Below are positions 24,652-33,157 of a DNA stretch of 48,647 nucleotides, in pieces (positions within the stretch are counted from its first letter, which is position 1; every line of letters begins with the position of its first letter). The translations under genes and the position numbers were made by a program. The notes under the pieces were generated by a model that saw only the letters and a program-made list of their open reading frames with translations, was not told the DNA's origin and ran no database searches. This DNA is from Pseudomonadota bacterium (GTDB lineage: Bacteria > Desulfobacterota > Desulfovibrionia > Desulfovibrionales > Desulfovibrionaceae). The stretch is from positions 1-48,647 of the forward strand of contig JAEWCY010000185.1 of assembly GCA_023390395.1 (NCBI GenBank), written 5' to 3'.

Positions 24652-26025
24652 ATGCGAGGCACTTTCCTTCTTCTTATTGTCCTGATTCTCCTCGTGCTTC
24701 CCGGCTGTGCTGCCATGCGCGGTTCTCGCGCCGATACCGACGGCATGACGGCTTACGATGGCGTGAGCGTCGATTACCCCGGTGATGCCCAGGCCCTGGC
24801 AGCCTCGGCCGCTGAGGAGATGGCCCACCGCTATCCGCCGGCCCGAACGACCATCTCGTTGGTCAAAACGGAATCCACCTTCGGCCAAGACCTGGAAACC
24901 GCCTTACGGGGGCAGGGTTTTCCCATTGCCGCCCCAGGGGCTTCCGGCGTGCGTGTCGCGTACACCCTGGATGTCATCCGAGAAGAGACGCCTCCCACCT
25001 GCTATTTGCGGGTCCAGACTTCTGATGGCGTTGCCTTCGGGACTTTGCACGCTTTGACTGGCGAACCCCGGCAGACCAAGGGAGGAAATTCTCTCCCCGA
25101 AAGCGCTCTTTCGAACTCGGCTTCGGCTCCAGAGTCCCATCCGTTAATCGATCTGCCCCCTGCGGTTGCGACAACTCCTCGGCCGACACCGGTAATGCCA
25201 TCCAAGCTGGAACGTAAGGGAGCGGCTTCTCGCGAGCGCAACGGCATTTCAGTGCGTGTCACAAGCTCAGCGGCCAAGATCGCCAAGCGCAACCGGATTT
25301 CCGTGGAGAAGTTCTGCCGCCTTAACAACGTGGCTCCAGACGCGATCATTCCCGCCGGACGGCGTGTGCTGCTCCATGAGCCCCATGAGTCTTGGGCCGG
25401 GATCATGCCGTTGCCGGAGGCGGCCCGGGCCGATTCCTCTTCTGAAGTTCGCCGGACAAAGTTCACGCCGAGCCAGACGACGACGGACACGCCGAGGCCG
25501 GCGACGATTCTGCCGGCGGTTGCGATCAAGCAGCCAGAGGCTGCTTCCACCCCTGCAAAGACCTCCTTCAAAGTCCCTGCGGATTCCTTGCCTGCTGCGG
25601 CGGCTGTGACGCCTCAGCAGCCGACTCCACTCCCTGGACCGGCCCCTCTTTCGCCCCCAGCACCATCCGTCCCTGATCGCACAACGACTCAAGTCACGGA
25701 ACCGCAGGCCTCAGGTCCGGTATTGGCAGCGCCTGCGGCGCAAACGCCAGCGAGCCCACCACCATCGCCGCCGACTCCTCCCGCGCCCAGTTGGAACGTC
25801 TCCCCTGGGAGCCTCCATTCCCAGCTCGGACACTGGGCCATGCGCGCTCATTATCAGCTGATCTGGAAAGCTCAGCATGACTTCGACTTAGAGGCCCGGG
25901 CCGACTTCGAAGGGGATTTCGAGACAGCCATTAAACAGCTTTTCGCGGGCCTGCACCGTAGTGGCCATGCCCTGCGGGTAACGCTCTACCGGGGCAACAA
26001 TGTCCTCGAAGTTGCGGAGGATTAG
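24652..26025 (+). CDS. TrbH-LysM-TcpQ fusion lipoprotein
   Basis: A 457-residue lipoprotein (lipobox LPGC, Cys 19) that joins three units. Residues about 20-125 resemble TrbH, the IncP mating-pair lipoprotein (AASAAEEMAHRYPPARTTI, FGQDLETALRGQGF). Residues about 203-243 look like a LysM peptidoglycan-binding module (AKRNRISVEKFCRLNN, IIPAGRRVLLHEP). A long Pro/Ala linker leads to residues about 380-457, a TcpQ/PilL domain (LGHWAMRAHYQLIWKAQHDF, then LYRGNNVLEVAED) known from type IVb pilus systems, where it helps the secretin. It sits exactly at the border of the trb and pil genes. The ATG at 24652 is preferred to a GTG 12 bases upstream because of GTGAGG spacing and the signal peptide. Confidence 0.8.
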   Translation: MRGTFLLLIVLILLVLPGCAAMRGSRADTDGMTAYDGVSVDYPGDAQALAASAAEEMAHRYPPARTTISLVKTESTFGQDLETALRGQGFPIAAPGASGVRVAYTLDVIREETPPTCYLRVQTSDGVAFGTLHALTGEPRQTKGGNSLPESALSNSASAPESHPLIDLPPAVATTPRPTPVMPSKLERKGAASRERNGISVRVTSSAAKIAKRNRISVEKFCRLNNVAPDAIIPAGRRVLLHEPHESWAGIMPLPEAARADSSSEVRRTKFTPSQTTTDTPRPATILPAVAIKQPEAASTPAKTSFKVPADSLPAAAAVTPQQPTPLPGPAPLSPPAPSVPDRTTTQVTEPQASGPVLAAPAAQTPASPPPSPPTPPAPSWNVSPGSLHSQLGHWAMRAHYQLIWKAQHDFDLEARADFEGDFETAIKQLFAGLHRSGHALRVTLYRGNNVLEVAED

Positions 26026-26026
26026 G

Positions 26027-26371
26027 ATGACCTCAGACTTTAAGGATTACCGTGAATACGGAGTAGATATTCCCGTTTATGGGCAAGATGATACTGGGCC
26101 ATTTAATAAGGAAGAGGCCGATCTTCTTAAAGACTACTTGGGGTGCCTGCTTCGTGGGATGGAAGCACTGGAACGAGATAAAGAAGATATCTCAATTTTA
26201 AAAGGAGCATTGAACTTGATACGTGATCTTGAATCTATGGTTTGCAGCTATGAATATGATTGTTTCAGCAGACGAAGAATCAGGGCTCGTTCCATGAAGC
26301 GCAGGCGGTGCCACGCGATGCAAGTTGATGTCTGTCGTGGCAACAATGTCATTGAAGCTGCCAAATATTAG
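26027..26371 (+). CDS. Hypothetical protein ending in a decayed TcpQ tail
   Basis: A 114-residue frame, AT-rich, starting one base after the fusion gene with GCGGAGG as ribosome binding site. Residues 1-85 are not recognised (acidic, helical). The last 20 residues (CHAMQVDVCRGNNVIEAAKY) align with the end of the TcpQ domain just upstream (HALRVTLYRGNNVLEVAED), and the DNA agrees as well around GGCAACAATGTC. So its 3' end is a diverged copy of a tcpQ terminus. It may be a relic joined to an unrelated frame. A small antisense frame (26198-26419) overlaps it and is not credited. Confidence 0.45.
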   Translation: MTSDFKDYREYGVDIPVYGQDDTGPFNKEEADLLKDYLGCLLRGMEALERDKEDISILKGALNLIRDLESMVCSYEYDCFSRRRIRARSMKRRRCHAMQVDVCRGNNVIEAAKY

Positions 26372-26533
26372 CATGTCCACATTAACATTAAAGATGTTGT
26401 TTAACTGTTGTTCATCCATTTCGCCTTTCCTTCTGGTTGAGGGTGACAGTTTGGTCGTTGGGAATCCCTCCGTACCGGGGGGAGGGGCGGAAATCAACGA
26501 GGTCAGGCGGCATGGCGACAATGAGGAGGAATT

Positions 26534-28177
26534 ATGACGCCAAAGGCAACAATCATTATGGCGCTGTTCGTTCTGGCGTTCATCGCCAGCGGCTGCGCCA
26601 AAATGAACCCGCAAATGGACCCCATCGAACGCCAAGGGGAAAAGTTCCGCGAGCAAAGCCGGTCGCGCACCGTGGAAGTGGTGGAGACCCCTTATCTGGG
26701 CGCGAAAATTTCTCCTCTCCGTTCCTCAACCAATCCGATCTTAAGCAAGCCGGTGATGCTGCGGCGCAAGGGCACCCTGGCCAGCATTGCGTCGGCCATA
26801 AGCGAGCTGTCGTCGCTACCGGTTCAGGTCGCTGCGGATGAGGACGCGAAGAAAGCAGTGCAGCCCGAGGCTGGGCATGCCCCAGCCGCTCCCCAGGTTG
26901 CCGCTCCTTCCACGCCGGTTGGCGAACAGGGTGTGAATATGGACCTGGAAGCTTTGTTGCGGGGAGGCGGAGGAGGCCGCAACGGTCTCGCTCTATCCGG
27001 ACTCGGCCTTGGCGATGGCAAGGTCCTGAGCGTTTCCTATGAGGGCACGTTGCGCGGTCTGCTTGACCATGTGGCCGCACTATCAGGGTACGGTTGGGAT
27101 TTCGACGAGAAAAATAACAGCGTCACCTTTGCCCACTTGCTGGTGCGCACCTTCACCATTCTGGGAGCACCCGGCAAGGTGAGCTACGAAAACAAGCTCA
27201 CGAACAAATCCAAGGAAAACGCGTCCACCGGCATAAGCAGCTCACTGGTGAGCCAACCGGTCTCCCGCGAGGACACCAGCTCACAAACATCGCAGACATC
27301 GGGCACCACCCTGACTTTCGACGTGTGGGCGGACACGGAAAAGGCGGTGAAGGCCTTGCTCACTCCCAAGGGGGTGGTTGTTGTCAACCAAGCCGCCGGC
27401 ACGATCACCGTCCGCGACACCCCGGAGAGCGTTCGGCGGGTGGGCACCTACGTGGACGAACTCAATTCCCGCATTTCCAGACAAGTGGCTCTGACGGTCC
27501 GGGTCTGGTCGCTTAAAGTGACGGATGACGCCGAGATTGGATTCAACATCCAGACGCTTTTCCAAAATGCCGACGTCTCTGACGTGGCCCTTTCAGCGGG
27601 CAGCATAAGCGGTGTCGGGACCATCAACACGGCCACGGCGACCATAGTTTCCGGGAGGCTCAAGGACTCTTCGGCTGTGCTCAAGGCTTTGCGCCAGTGG
27701 GGAAAAGCAACACAAGTCACTTCTGCAGGTGGTTTGGTGATGAGCAACCAGCCCGTGCCAGTCCTGGCCATCGAACGTCATGCCTACTTGGCTGGAGTAG
27801 GCAAATCCACGTCCGATTATAGCCAGACCACGGAAATTACCCCAGGCGAGGTGACTACGGGATTTGCGATGACAGTCATTCCGCACATCCTGGATCAACG
27901 ACGCGTCATATTGCAATACAACATAAATATTTCATCTCTTGACGAGATGAAAGAGCTGACGACTTCCGATGTGACTGTCGAGTTGCCACAGACATCTACA
28001 CGAGCCCTGTCCCAACGATCATCCATGAAGATGGGGCAAACACTCGTCCTCTGCGGATTTGAAAAAGAATCCACCGACACCAGCAACGCCATAGGAATAA
28101 CCAAGACGTCTCATAGCGGAAACTATGGCCGGACATTGTTGGTCATCACCATCGAAGTGGAATCGGCGGAAGTGTAA
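26534..28177 (+). CDS. pilN: PilN-type secretin of a type IVb pilus
   Basis: A 547-residue outer-membrane lipoprotein secretin (lipobox ASGC, Cys 21) forming the pore for the thin pilus. It has an N-terminal domain with VSYEGTLRGLLDHVAALSGY (N-domain/STN-like), a Ser/Thr-rich insert (SREDTSSQTSQTSGTT) and the C-terminal secretin domain (FAMTVIPHILDQRRVILQYN, KMGQTLVLCGFEKES). Similar to R64 PilN. AGGAGGA precedes the ATG. The 160 bases before it show no gene on the plus strand. Confidence 0.9.
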   Translation: MTPKATIIMALFVLAFIASGCAKMNPQMDPIERQGEKFREQSRSRTVEVVETPYLGAKISPLRSSTNPILSKPVMLRRKGTLASIASAISELSSLPVQVAADEDAKKAVQPEAGHAPAAPQVAAPSTPVGEQGVNMDLEALLRGGGGGRNGLALSGLGLGDGKVLSVSYEGTLRGLLDHVAALSGYGWDFDEKNNSVTFAHLLVRTFTILGAPGKVSYENKLTNKSKENASTGISSSLVSQPVSREDTSSQTSQTSGTTLTFDVWADTEKAVKALLTPKGVVVVNQAAGTITVRDTPESVRRVGTYVDELNSRISRQVALTVRVWSLKVTDDAEIGFNIQTLFQNADVSDVALSAGSISGVGTINTATATIVSGRLKDSSAVLKALRQWGKATQVTSAGGLVMSNQPVPVLAIERHAYLAGVGKSTSDYSQTTEITPGEVTTGFAMTVIPHILDQRRVILQYNINISSLDEMKELTTSDVTVELPQTSTRALSQRSSMKMGQTLVLCGFEKESTDTSNAIGITKTSHSGNYGRTLLVITIEVESAEV

Positions 28178-28179
28178 CC

Positions 28180-29436
28180 ATGCGCCGCGTTGTCATCAAT
28201 AAACGCCGCTTGGCGGTTGGTCTCCAATGGTTCATGGGCAACGCCAAGCAGACCGCTCCCGACCTGCGGCGGGCGGCTGGGAAGTTGGATCACTCCCTGG
28301 ACATGGTGGCGTACCGTCAACGTCAGTACGGATTTGCCGCCAGCGGCGGCGCTGTCCGCGACTGGCTTGGAGTTCGCGCCTTGGCGGCGGCGGTACGCGT
28401 GACCTCGCCTTCGTTTCTGGGCCTTTTTTGCCTTGCGGATGAGAACGGCGAATTCTGGTGGGTGTTCGCCATATCTCAGTCCTTGATTGTGGGCATGGGG
28501 GACCAGGTCTTCCCGACCCGCGCCGAAGCCGAGGAGTGGATCAAGTCCCTGCAAGGCCTCCTCGACAGCGGTTTCGAGGAAATCGTCACCTGCGAAACCG
28601 TGGACGAAAGTCTGCATTGGCTCACCCCCCTAATCAGTGCTGGCCCTTTCAGCCGCCTGCGAGGCCGCAATGGCTATCTGCAACCTCTACAGCCCGTCCC
28701 GGAGCAGCGGCGGATGCTGGCTGTCCTGGGAGGGTTGGCGGCTGTGCTGCTGTTTTGCGGCTATGGGGTCAAGATCTTCTTGGCCCACCAAGCGGGCAAG
28801 CGAGCCGTGGAAGCGGCCCGGGTCGCCATGGTCAACAAGGAGCAGCGCAGAAAAGAGCTGATGGAACATCCGGAACGTTATTTCCCCCAGCCCTGGACTA
28901 CGGCTCCGGAGCTTCAAGAAAGCGTTTCACGCGGCGTGAAGGCCCTTTTTACTCTTCCCATTGCCGCCTCAGGGTGGGTCTTGGATCGTGCTGTCTTTGA
29001 CGGGGGGGCCGTGGTCGTCACCTGGGGACACAAACCCGGGGCGGATTATGTGCATTTGCCCTTTTCAGCTCGGATTGAGACCCCGCAAAAGGCTATTTCC
29101 CGCATCCCGGTCCCGGGGCCTCGCGTGCAGCGTTCTGCCGAACCGCTCCTTTCCCGCGAGGAATGCACGCGGCTTTTGTATCAGGGAACGCAGCTCATGG
29201 GGTCTCGCTTGCGCCTTGTCTACAATTCCCCAGAGAAGAAAAAAGTTGAAAATGTTGAAGTAACCGCACCTTGGGCGCGAGGTCAGTGGGAACTAAGCGA
29301 TGTCCCCGCCGCAATTCTCAATGATGCGGCGTTGCCTGAAATCTTTTGGAAGATTCCTGGAATCATGCTGGAGACGATCACTCTCGACAAAAACGTTTGG
29401 GTCATCAAAGGGGCTGTTTATGTCGCAGCAAAGTAA
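28180..29436 (+). CDS. pilO: PilO-type pilus assembly protein
   Basis: A 418-residue protein with a cytoplasmic N-terminal half (residues 1-175), one membrane helix at about 180-202 (LAVLGGLAAVLLFCGYGVKI) and a periplasmic C-terminal part, the layout of PilO2/R64 PilO. PilO links the cytoplasmic motor to the secretin. It starts two bases after pilN and its end overlaps pilP by 17 bases. Confidence 0.85.
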   Translation: MRRVVINKRRLAVGLQWFMGNAKQTAPDLRRAAGKLDHSLDMVAYRQRQYGFAASGGAVRDWLGVRALAAAVRVTSPSFLGLFCLADENGEFWWVFAISQSLIVGMGDQVFPTRAEAEEWIKSLQGLLDSGFEEIVTCETVDESLHWLTPLISAGPFSRLRGRNGYLQPLQPVPEQRRMLAVLGGLAAVLLFCGYGVKIFLAHQAGKRAVEAARVAMVNKEQRRKELMEHPERYFPQPWTTAPELQESVSRGVKALFTLPIAASGWVLDRAVFDGGAVVVTWGHKPGADYVHLPFSARIETPQKAISRIPVPGPRVQRSAEPLLSREECTRLLYQGTQLMGSRLRLVYNSPEKKKVENVEVTAPWARGQWELSDVPAAILNDAALPEIFWKIPGIMLETITLDKNVWVIKGAVYVAAK

Positions 29437-30064
29437 TCGCAAAAGAGTCCTGTGGATACTCGGGTGCGGGACGGCGGCCCTCGTGCTGGTGCTCGCCGGG
29501 GCCTGGGTCCTTTGGGGATGGCAAGAGGCAAAGCTTCCGCCCGCGCCTAAAGTCCCGCCGAAATCGCAAACCAAAGATGTGGCCTCGGTTTCGGCCCCAG
29601 CTCCTGCGAAGCACAACGGTTCTGCGCCGGCTTCAGCTCCAAAGGAGGCCCAGGCCTCCGAAGTCCCGCCTTTTACGGTCGATGCGGACACGGTCCCGAA
29701 GGCCGGAAACTTGGGGAAAATGACCTCCTTGCGAGGTAACCTGGAAGAAGTCCGGCTACAGGTGGCCATTGCCCAGGAAAAGGAAAAGCTGTTGCCGAAA
29801 CAGGCCGCTCCCGCGCCGCAACCCCAGATGCTGTTGCCGGAGCTTCCCAAGCCCGTGGTGGCCAAACCGAAAGAGGCGGCTCCGGTTGTCGTCTCAATCC
29901 AAGGCGTGGATGGTCATGCCAGCGCCACGATCCGTTCCAGCGCCGGCAGTCTGGTGACAGTCCGTCCCGGGGATAAGTTCGGCGGCGGCGTCATCGCCTC
30001 CGTCAGCCGCAACGGTGTGTTGGTGCGGCGCGGCAATGCATTAACTGCACTGGCTTTAGAATAG
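29420..30064 (+). CDS. pilP: PilP-type pilus assembly protein
   Basis: A 214-residue protein with a short basic start, one membrane helix (VLWILGCGTAALVLVLAGAWVL), a Pro/Ala-rich linker with a predicted coiled coil, and a small C-terminal beta domain (SVQG-like: VSIQGVDGHASATIRSSAG, then VRPGDKFGGGVIASVSRNGV). This matches PilP of IncI systems, which bridges PilO and the secretin. The ATG at 29420 lies inside the pilO end with AAAGGGG upstream; the frame is open further up but only within pilO. Confidence 0.82.
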   Translation: MSQQSNRKRVLWILGCGTAALVLVLAGAWVLWGWQEAKLPPAPKVPPKSQTKDVASVSAPAPAKHNGSAPASAPKEAQASEVPPFTVDADTVPKAGNLGKMTSLRGNLEEVRLQVAIAQEKEKLLPKQAAPAPQPQMLLPELPKPVVAKPKEAAPVVVSIQGVDGHASATIRSSAGSLVTVRPGDKFGGGVIASVSRNGVLVRRGNALTALALE

Positions 30065-30071
30065 GCCAATT

Positions 30072-31607
30072 ATGGAAGCAATTAGCGTTATTGACGACAT
30101 CCCAGAGGCTTTGCGAGGGCGTGTGGCCCTCGTTAACGGCGTCCTCCATATCTCGGCAGAACTCAAAAATAACCTTCAAATCGTTGATTTCTATGGAAGC
30201 CTGCGGCGTCGCGGAATTCTGACCTATGAATTCCATAAGCCGGAAGAATTTGACAACACCTATCAGGCACAAGCGTCCAGGACGGGACATGCGGAAAATG
30301 AGGTCCAACAGTATGCCATCGACCTCATTAAAGACGCCTACGAAACCGGAGCGTCCGACATCCATCTTATGGATTTCGGTCTCTATACCATCATCCGATT
30401 CCGTTGCCTGGGTATGCTGACGGATCATACCCAGCTCAATGCCGAACTGGGCAAGCGGTTGATCGCCTGCATTTATCAAAAGCTCTCCCAGTCGGCCGAC
30501 TCCTGCTTTTCCCCGACCGAACGGCAGGACGGGCGGATCGCCCAGCGCAACTACCTGCCGCCGAGCGTCCATTCCGTGCGTGTGCATTCCGAACCCATCG
30601 AATGCGCCCAGGCGGAATCCGGAGTGGGAACCTCCATGTCCCTGCGGCTTCTCTATGATGCGACTTCCGCCAAGGGTTCCCTGCAAGAGCGTATGACGGC
30701 GCTCGGCTTCACATCTTCCCAATGCGATACCGCCCAGTTTCTAACTAGGCGCACCGGGCTGACGATCATCTCGGGACCTACAGGGCACGGAAAATCGACC
30801 TTCCTCAAGCACGTCATGGAGTCCATGACAGAGCGCAATCCCGAGAAAGCCTATTTCTCGATCGAGGACCCACCCGAGTATCCCCTCAAGGGGGTGCGCC
30901 AAGTTCTCATCTCCAGCAACGACCGGGACAATCGGTCTAGCGCGTATTGTGACGCCATCGCGGGAGCCATGAGGAGTGATCCTGACGTGCTCATGATCGG
31001 TGAGATTAGGTATGCCGAAGCGGCTGTGGCGGCTATTGACGCGGCGCTCACTGGTCATGGCGTCTTCGCTACGATCCACGCGAATAACGCCATGGGCATC
31101 ATTGCCCGTTTGGTCAGCATCTTGGCTACCCATTACCGCAATCCCCTTGAGCAGATTTGCGACCATAATGTCTTGGCTGGACTCGAATACCAACGGCTCC
31201 TGCCCATGCTGTGCCCGGACTGCAAAATTCGGCTGATGAACCTCAATCCCGAGCAGCGGCAGCAGTATTTGCCCGAGGATGTAGCCGGCCGCTTGCGGCG
31301 TGTCCTGGATGACCGTGAATCCGTCTATGTCCGGGGCGATGGCTGTGACAAGTGCCGGATGCGTGGCTTGATAGGACAGACGGTTGCGGCCGAAATCGTG
31401 GCCACAGATCAGGAAATGCTCGGGTATTTGCGTGAAGGCAATATTCCCCGCGCCCATGAATACTGGGTCAAGGAAAAGGGAGGCCGCAGCTACGTCGATC
31501 ATGCCGTGGAACTCATTAAAGAGGGCATAGTCGATCCTTATCTCGCGGAAGAGCGCCTCGGCGTCCCCCTCAACTTTAACCAGATTTTCGTGAGCGGGGG
31601 ACGCTGA
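30072..31607 (+). CDS. pilQ: PilQ-type pilus assembly ATPase (GspE/PilB family)
   Basis: A 511-residue hexameric ATPase that powers pilus extension. Walker A GPTGHGKST is at 235-243, an Asp-box-like EDPPEYP follows, Walker B VLMIGEIRYAEAA is at 306-318 and the His box ATIHANNA at 333-340. A four-cysteine zinc site (Cys 381, 384, 425, 428) with RGLIGQT is typical of GspE/PilB extension motors. Its stop overlaps the pilR ATG by one base. Confidence 0.93.
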   Translation: MEAISVIDDIPEALRGRVALVNGVLHISAELKNNLQIVDFYGSLRRRGILTYEFHKPEEFDNTYQAQASRTGHAENEVQQYAIDLIKDAYETGASDIHLMDFGLYTIIRFRCLGMLTDHTQLNAELGKRLIACIYQKLSQSADSCFSPTERQDGRIAQRNYLPPSVHSVRVHSEPIECAQAESGVGTSMSLRLLYDATSAKGSLQERMTALGFTSSQCDTAQFLTRRTGLTIISGPTGHGKSTFLKHVMESMTERNPEKAYFSIEDPPEYPLKGVRQVLISSNDRDNRSSAYCDAIAGAMRSDPDVLMIGEIRYAEAAVAAIDAALTGHGVFATIHANNAMGIIARLVSILATHYRNPLEQICDHNVLAGLEYQRLLPMLCPDCKIRLMNLNPEQRQQYLPEDVAGRLRRVLDDRESVYVRGDGCDKCRMRGLIGQTVAAEIVATDQEMLGYLREGNIPRAHEYWVKEKGGRSYVDHAVELIKEGIVDPYLAEERLGVPLNFNQIFVSGGR

Positions 31608-32674
31608 TGCGAGGTTATCTGGCAGAAGTGTTGGCGCGGCTGGCCTTCGGCAGCACGCTCCGCCAACGGACCTGGAAAAAGCTTGCGGCCCAGGCCCGGC
31701 ACGGCATGAGCCTGGATCAGAGCCTGCGGCAGATGCAGCTCCGGGCAACGATGCGCCGGTCCCCCACGGCATTGGTTTACTCCAGGGTGCTGGAATACCT
31801 GGGCCTGGGCCACAATCTGGGTACGAGTCTGTCTGATTTCGCCACGCCGGAAGAAGTCATGCTCATTTCCAGCGGCCAGCGCTCGGGGCGTTTGCCTGAG
31901 GGGTTGGAACTGGCGGCTGGCCTCTTAGCCGCTCGCCAGAAGATCGTGGGGGCCGTGGTGAGTGCGCTGGCTTATCCGGTCTTTCTCTTCGGTGTCTGTA
32001 TGCTGCTTCTGGGCGTCGTTTCCATCATGGTGATGCCCAAATTCGCCATGCTGTCGGACCCGGCCAAATGGCATGGTGCGGCGGCCACTTTCTACAAAAT
32101 GACCTCGTTTGTGGCCTCTTCGGCTGGGGCCGTCACGCTGCTGGTGCTTCTCGGAATCATCGCAGCGGCGCTTTTGACCCTGCCCGTTTGGACCGGACGG
32201 CTTCGGCTCTATGTCGAAAACCTGCCCCCCTGGTCGATCTACCGCCTGACCGTGGGCTCTGTCTGGCTCTACACCCTTTCGACCATGATGCGATCCGGCA
32301 TCCAGCTCTCACATATCATGGAGAGCATGATCAATTCCGATAACATCAGCCCTTATCTGCGAGAGCGCATCCTCGCCATCTCCATTGAAAATGGTTCCGG
32401 CAAGAATTTGGGGGAGTCTATGTATGATTGCGGCATGGACTTTCCCGACCAGGAACTGATTGATGATCTTCGCGTCTATGCAGTCTTGCCGAGTTTCCAT
32501 CGTCGCATGCACGAACTGGCAACCGAATGGATGCACGATGGTGTGGAGCTGGTAAAGCGGCAATCTAGGCTCATGAACTTAATGGGCATCGTCATGATTA
32601 CGGCTTTGGTCTCCGTTCTGGCAATGGCGATAGGTTCTTTACAGTCTCAACTCTTACCGACCGGAGGATATTAA
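31607..32674 (+). CDS. pilR: PilR-type platform protein (GspF/PilC family)
   Basis: A 355-residue inner-membrane platform on which the pilus is assembled. Two GspF repeats are visible, each with a helical cytoplasmic part and membrane helices: ALAYPVFLFGVCMLLLGVVSIMV, AGAVTLLVLLGIIAAALLTL and the last MGIVMITALVSVLAMAIGSL. It has SGQRSGRLPEGL, a family motif. It starts one base into the pilQ stop. Confidence 0.9.
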   Translation: MRGYLAEVLARLAFGSTLRQRTWKKLAAQARHGMSLDQSLRQMQLRATMRRSPTALVYSRVLEYLGLGHNLGTSLSDFATPEEVMLISSGQRSGRLPEGLELAAGLLAARQKIVGAVVSALAYPVFLFGVCMLLLGVVSIMVMPKFAMLSDPAKWHGAAATFYKMTSFVASSAGAVTLLVLLGIIAAALLTLPVWTGRLRLYVENLPPWSIYRLTVGSVWLYTLSTMMRSGIQLSHIMESMINSDNISPYLRERILAISIENGSGKNLGESMYDCGMDFPDQELIDDLRVYAVLPSFHRRMHELATEWMHDGVELVKRQSRLMNLMGIVMITALVSVLAMAIGSLQSQLLPTGGY

Positions 32675-32675
32675 C

Positions 32676-33155
32676 ATGACGCTTCTTGAAACTCTTGGAG
32701 CCATTCTCGTGGGGCTCATCATCCTGGCCGGGGCCGCCTTGGGGCTCAACGCGGCGTTCTCCTCGTCCAAGCTCGGGGAGACCGAACAAAACCTCGTCAC
32801 CCTGCGCATGCAGATACAACATATGTTTTCCGGAGCCGCCGACTACAGCGGCTTGGACAACAGCCTGGCCCTCAAAGCCGGAGTGGTGCCCAAGTCGTTT
32901 ATCAAGGGCGAATCCCTCAAAAACGCCTTCGGCGGCGACATCACACTGGTCCCGGTGACGGCTGATGCGGCTTTTTCCATCGAACTCACCACCATTCCCC
33001 AGGAAGAGTGCACCAAGCTGGCCAAGTTTCAGACGGATGCCTGGCTTGGGGTGGATGTGAACGGCCATGCCGTGGATCGCCTTTCGAGCACAGTGGTTTC
33101 GGATATCGTTTCCTACTGCGAAGAAAACAACACCATTCTCTTTACCGCGAGATAG
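32676..33155 (+). CDS. pilS: PilS-type major pilin, apparently leaderless
   Basis: The 159-residue type IVb pilin has a hydrophobic N-terminal helix with Glu at position 5 (MTLLETLGAILVG), a globular domain with a C-terminal Cys pair (Cys 111 and Cys 148 region), and PilS-like length. The start lies right where mature TcpA-type pilins begin. There is no leader: the frame upstream runs only 14 codons back to a TAG at 32631-32633 with no ATG, GTG or TTG, and GGAGG at 32662-32666 points to the ATG at 32676. Confidence 0.82.
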   Translation: MTLLETLGAILVGLIILAGAALGLNAAFSSSKLGETEQNLVTLRMQIQHMFSGAADYSGLDNSLALKAGVVPKSFIKGESLKNAFGGDITLVPVTADAAFSIELTTIPQEECTKLAKFQTDAWLGVDVNGHAVDRLSSTVVSDIVSYCEENNTILFTAR

Positions 33156-33157
33156 CC

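Noticed and set aside
26198..26419. Small minus-strand frame (73 codons) opposite the 26027 gene
   Set aside because: It has a weak purine-rich site but no recognisable sequence; the plus-strand frame shows homology at its 3' end.
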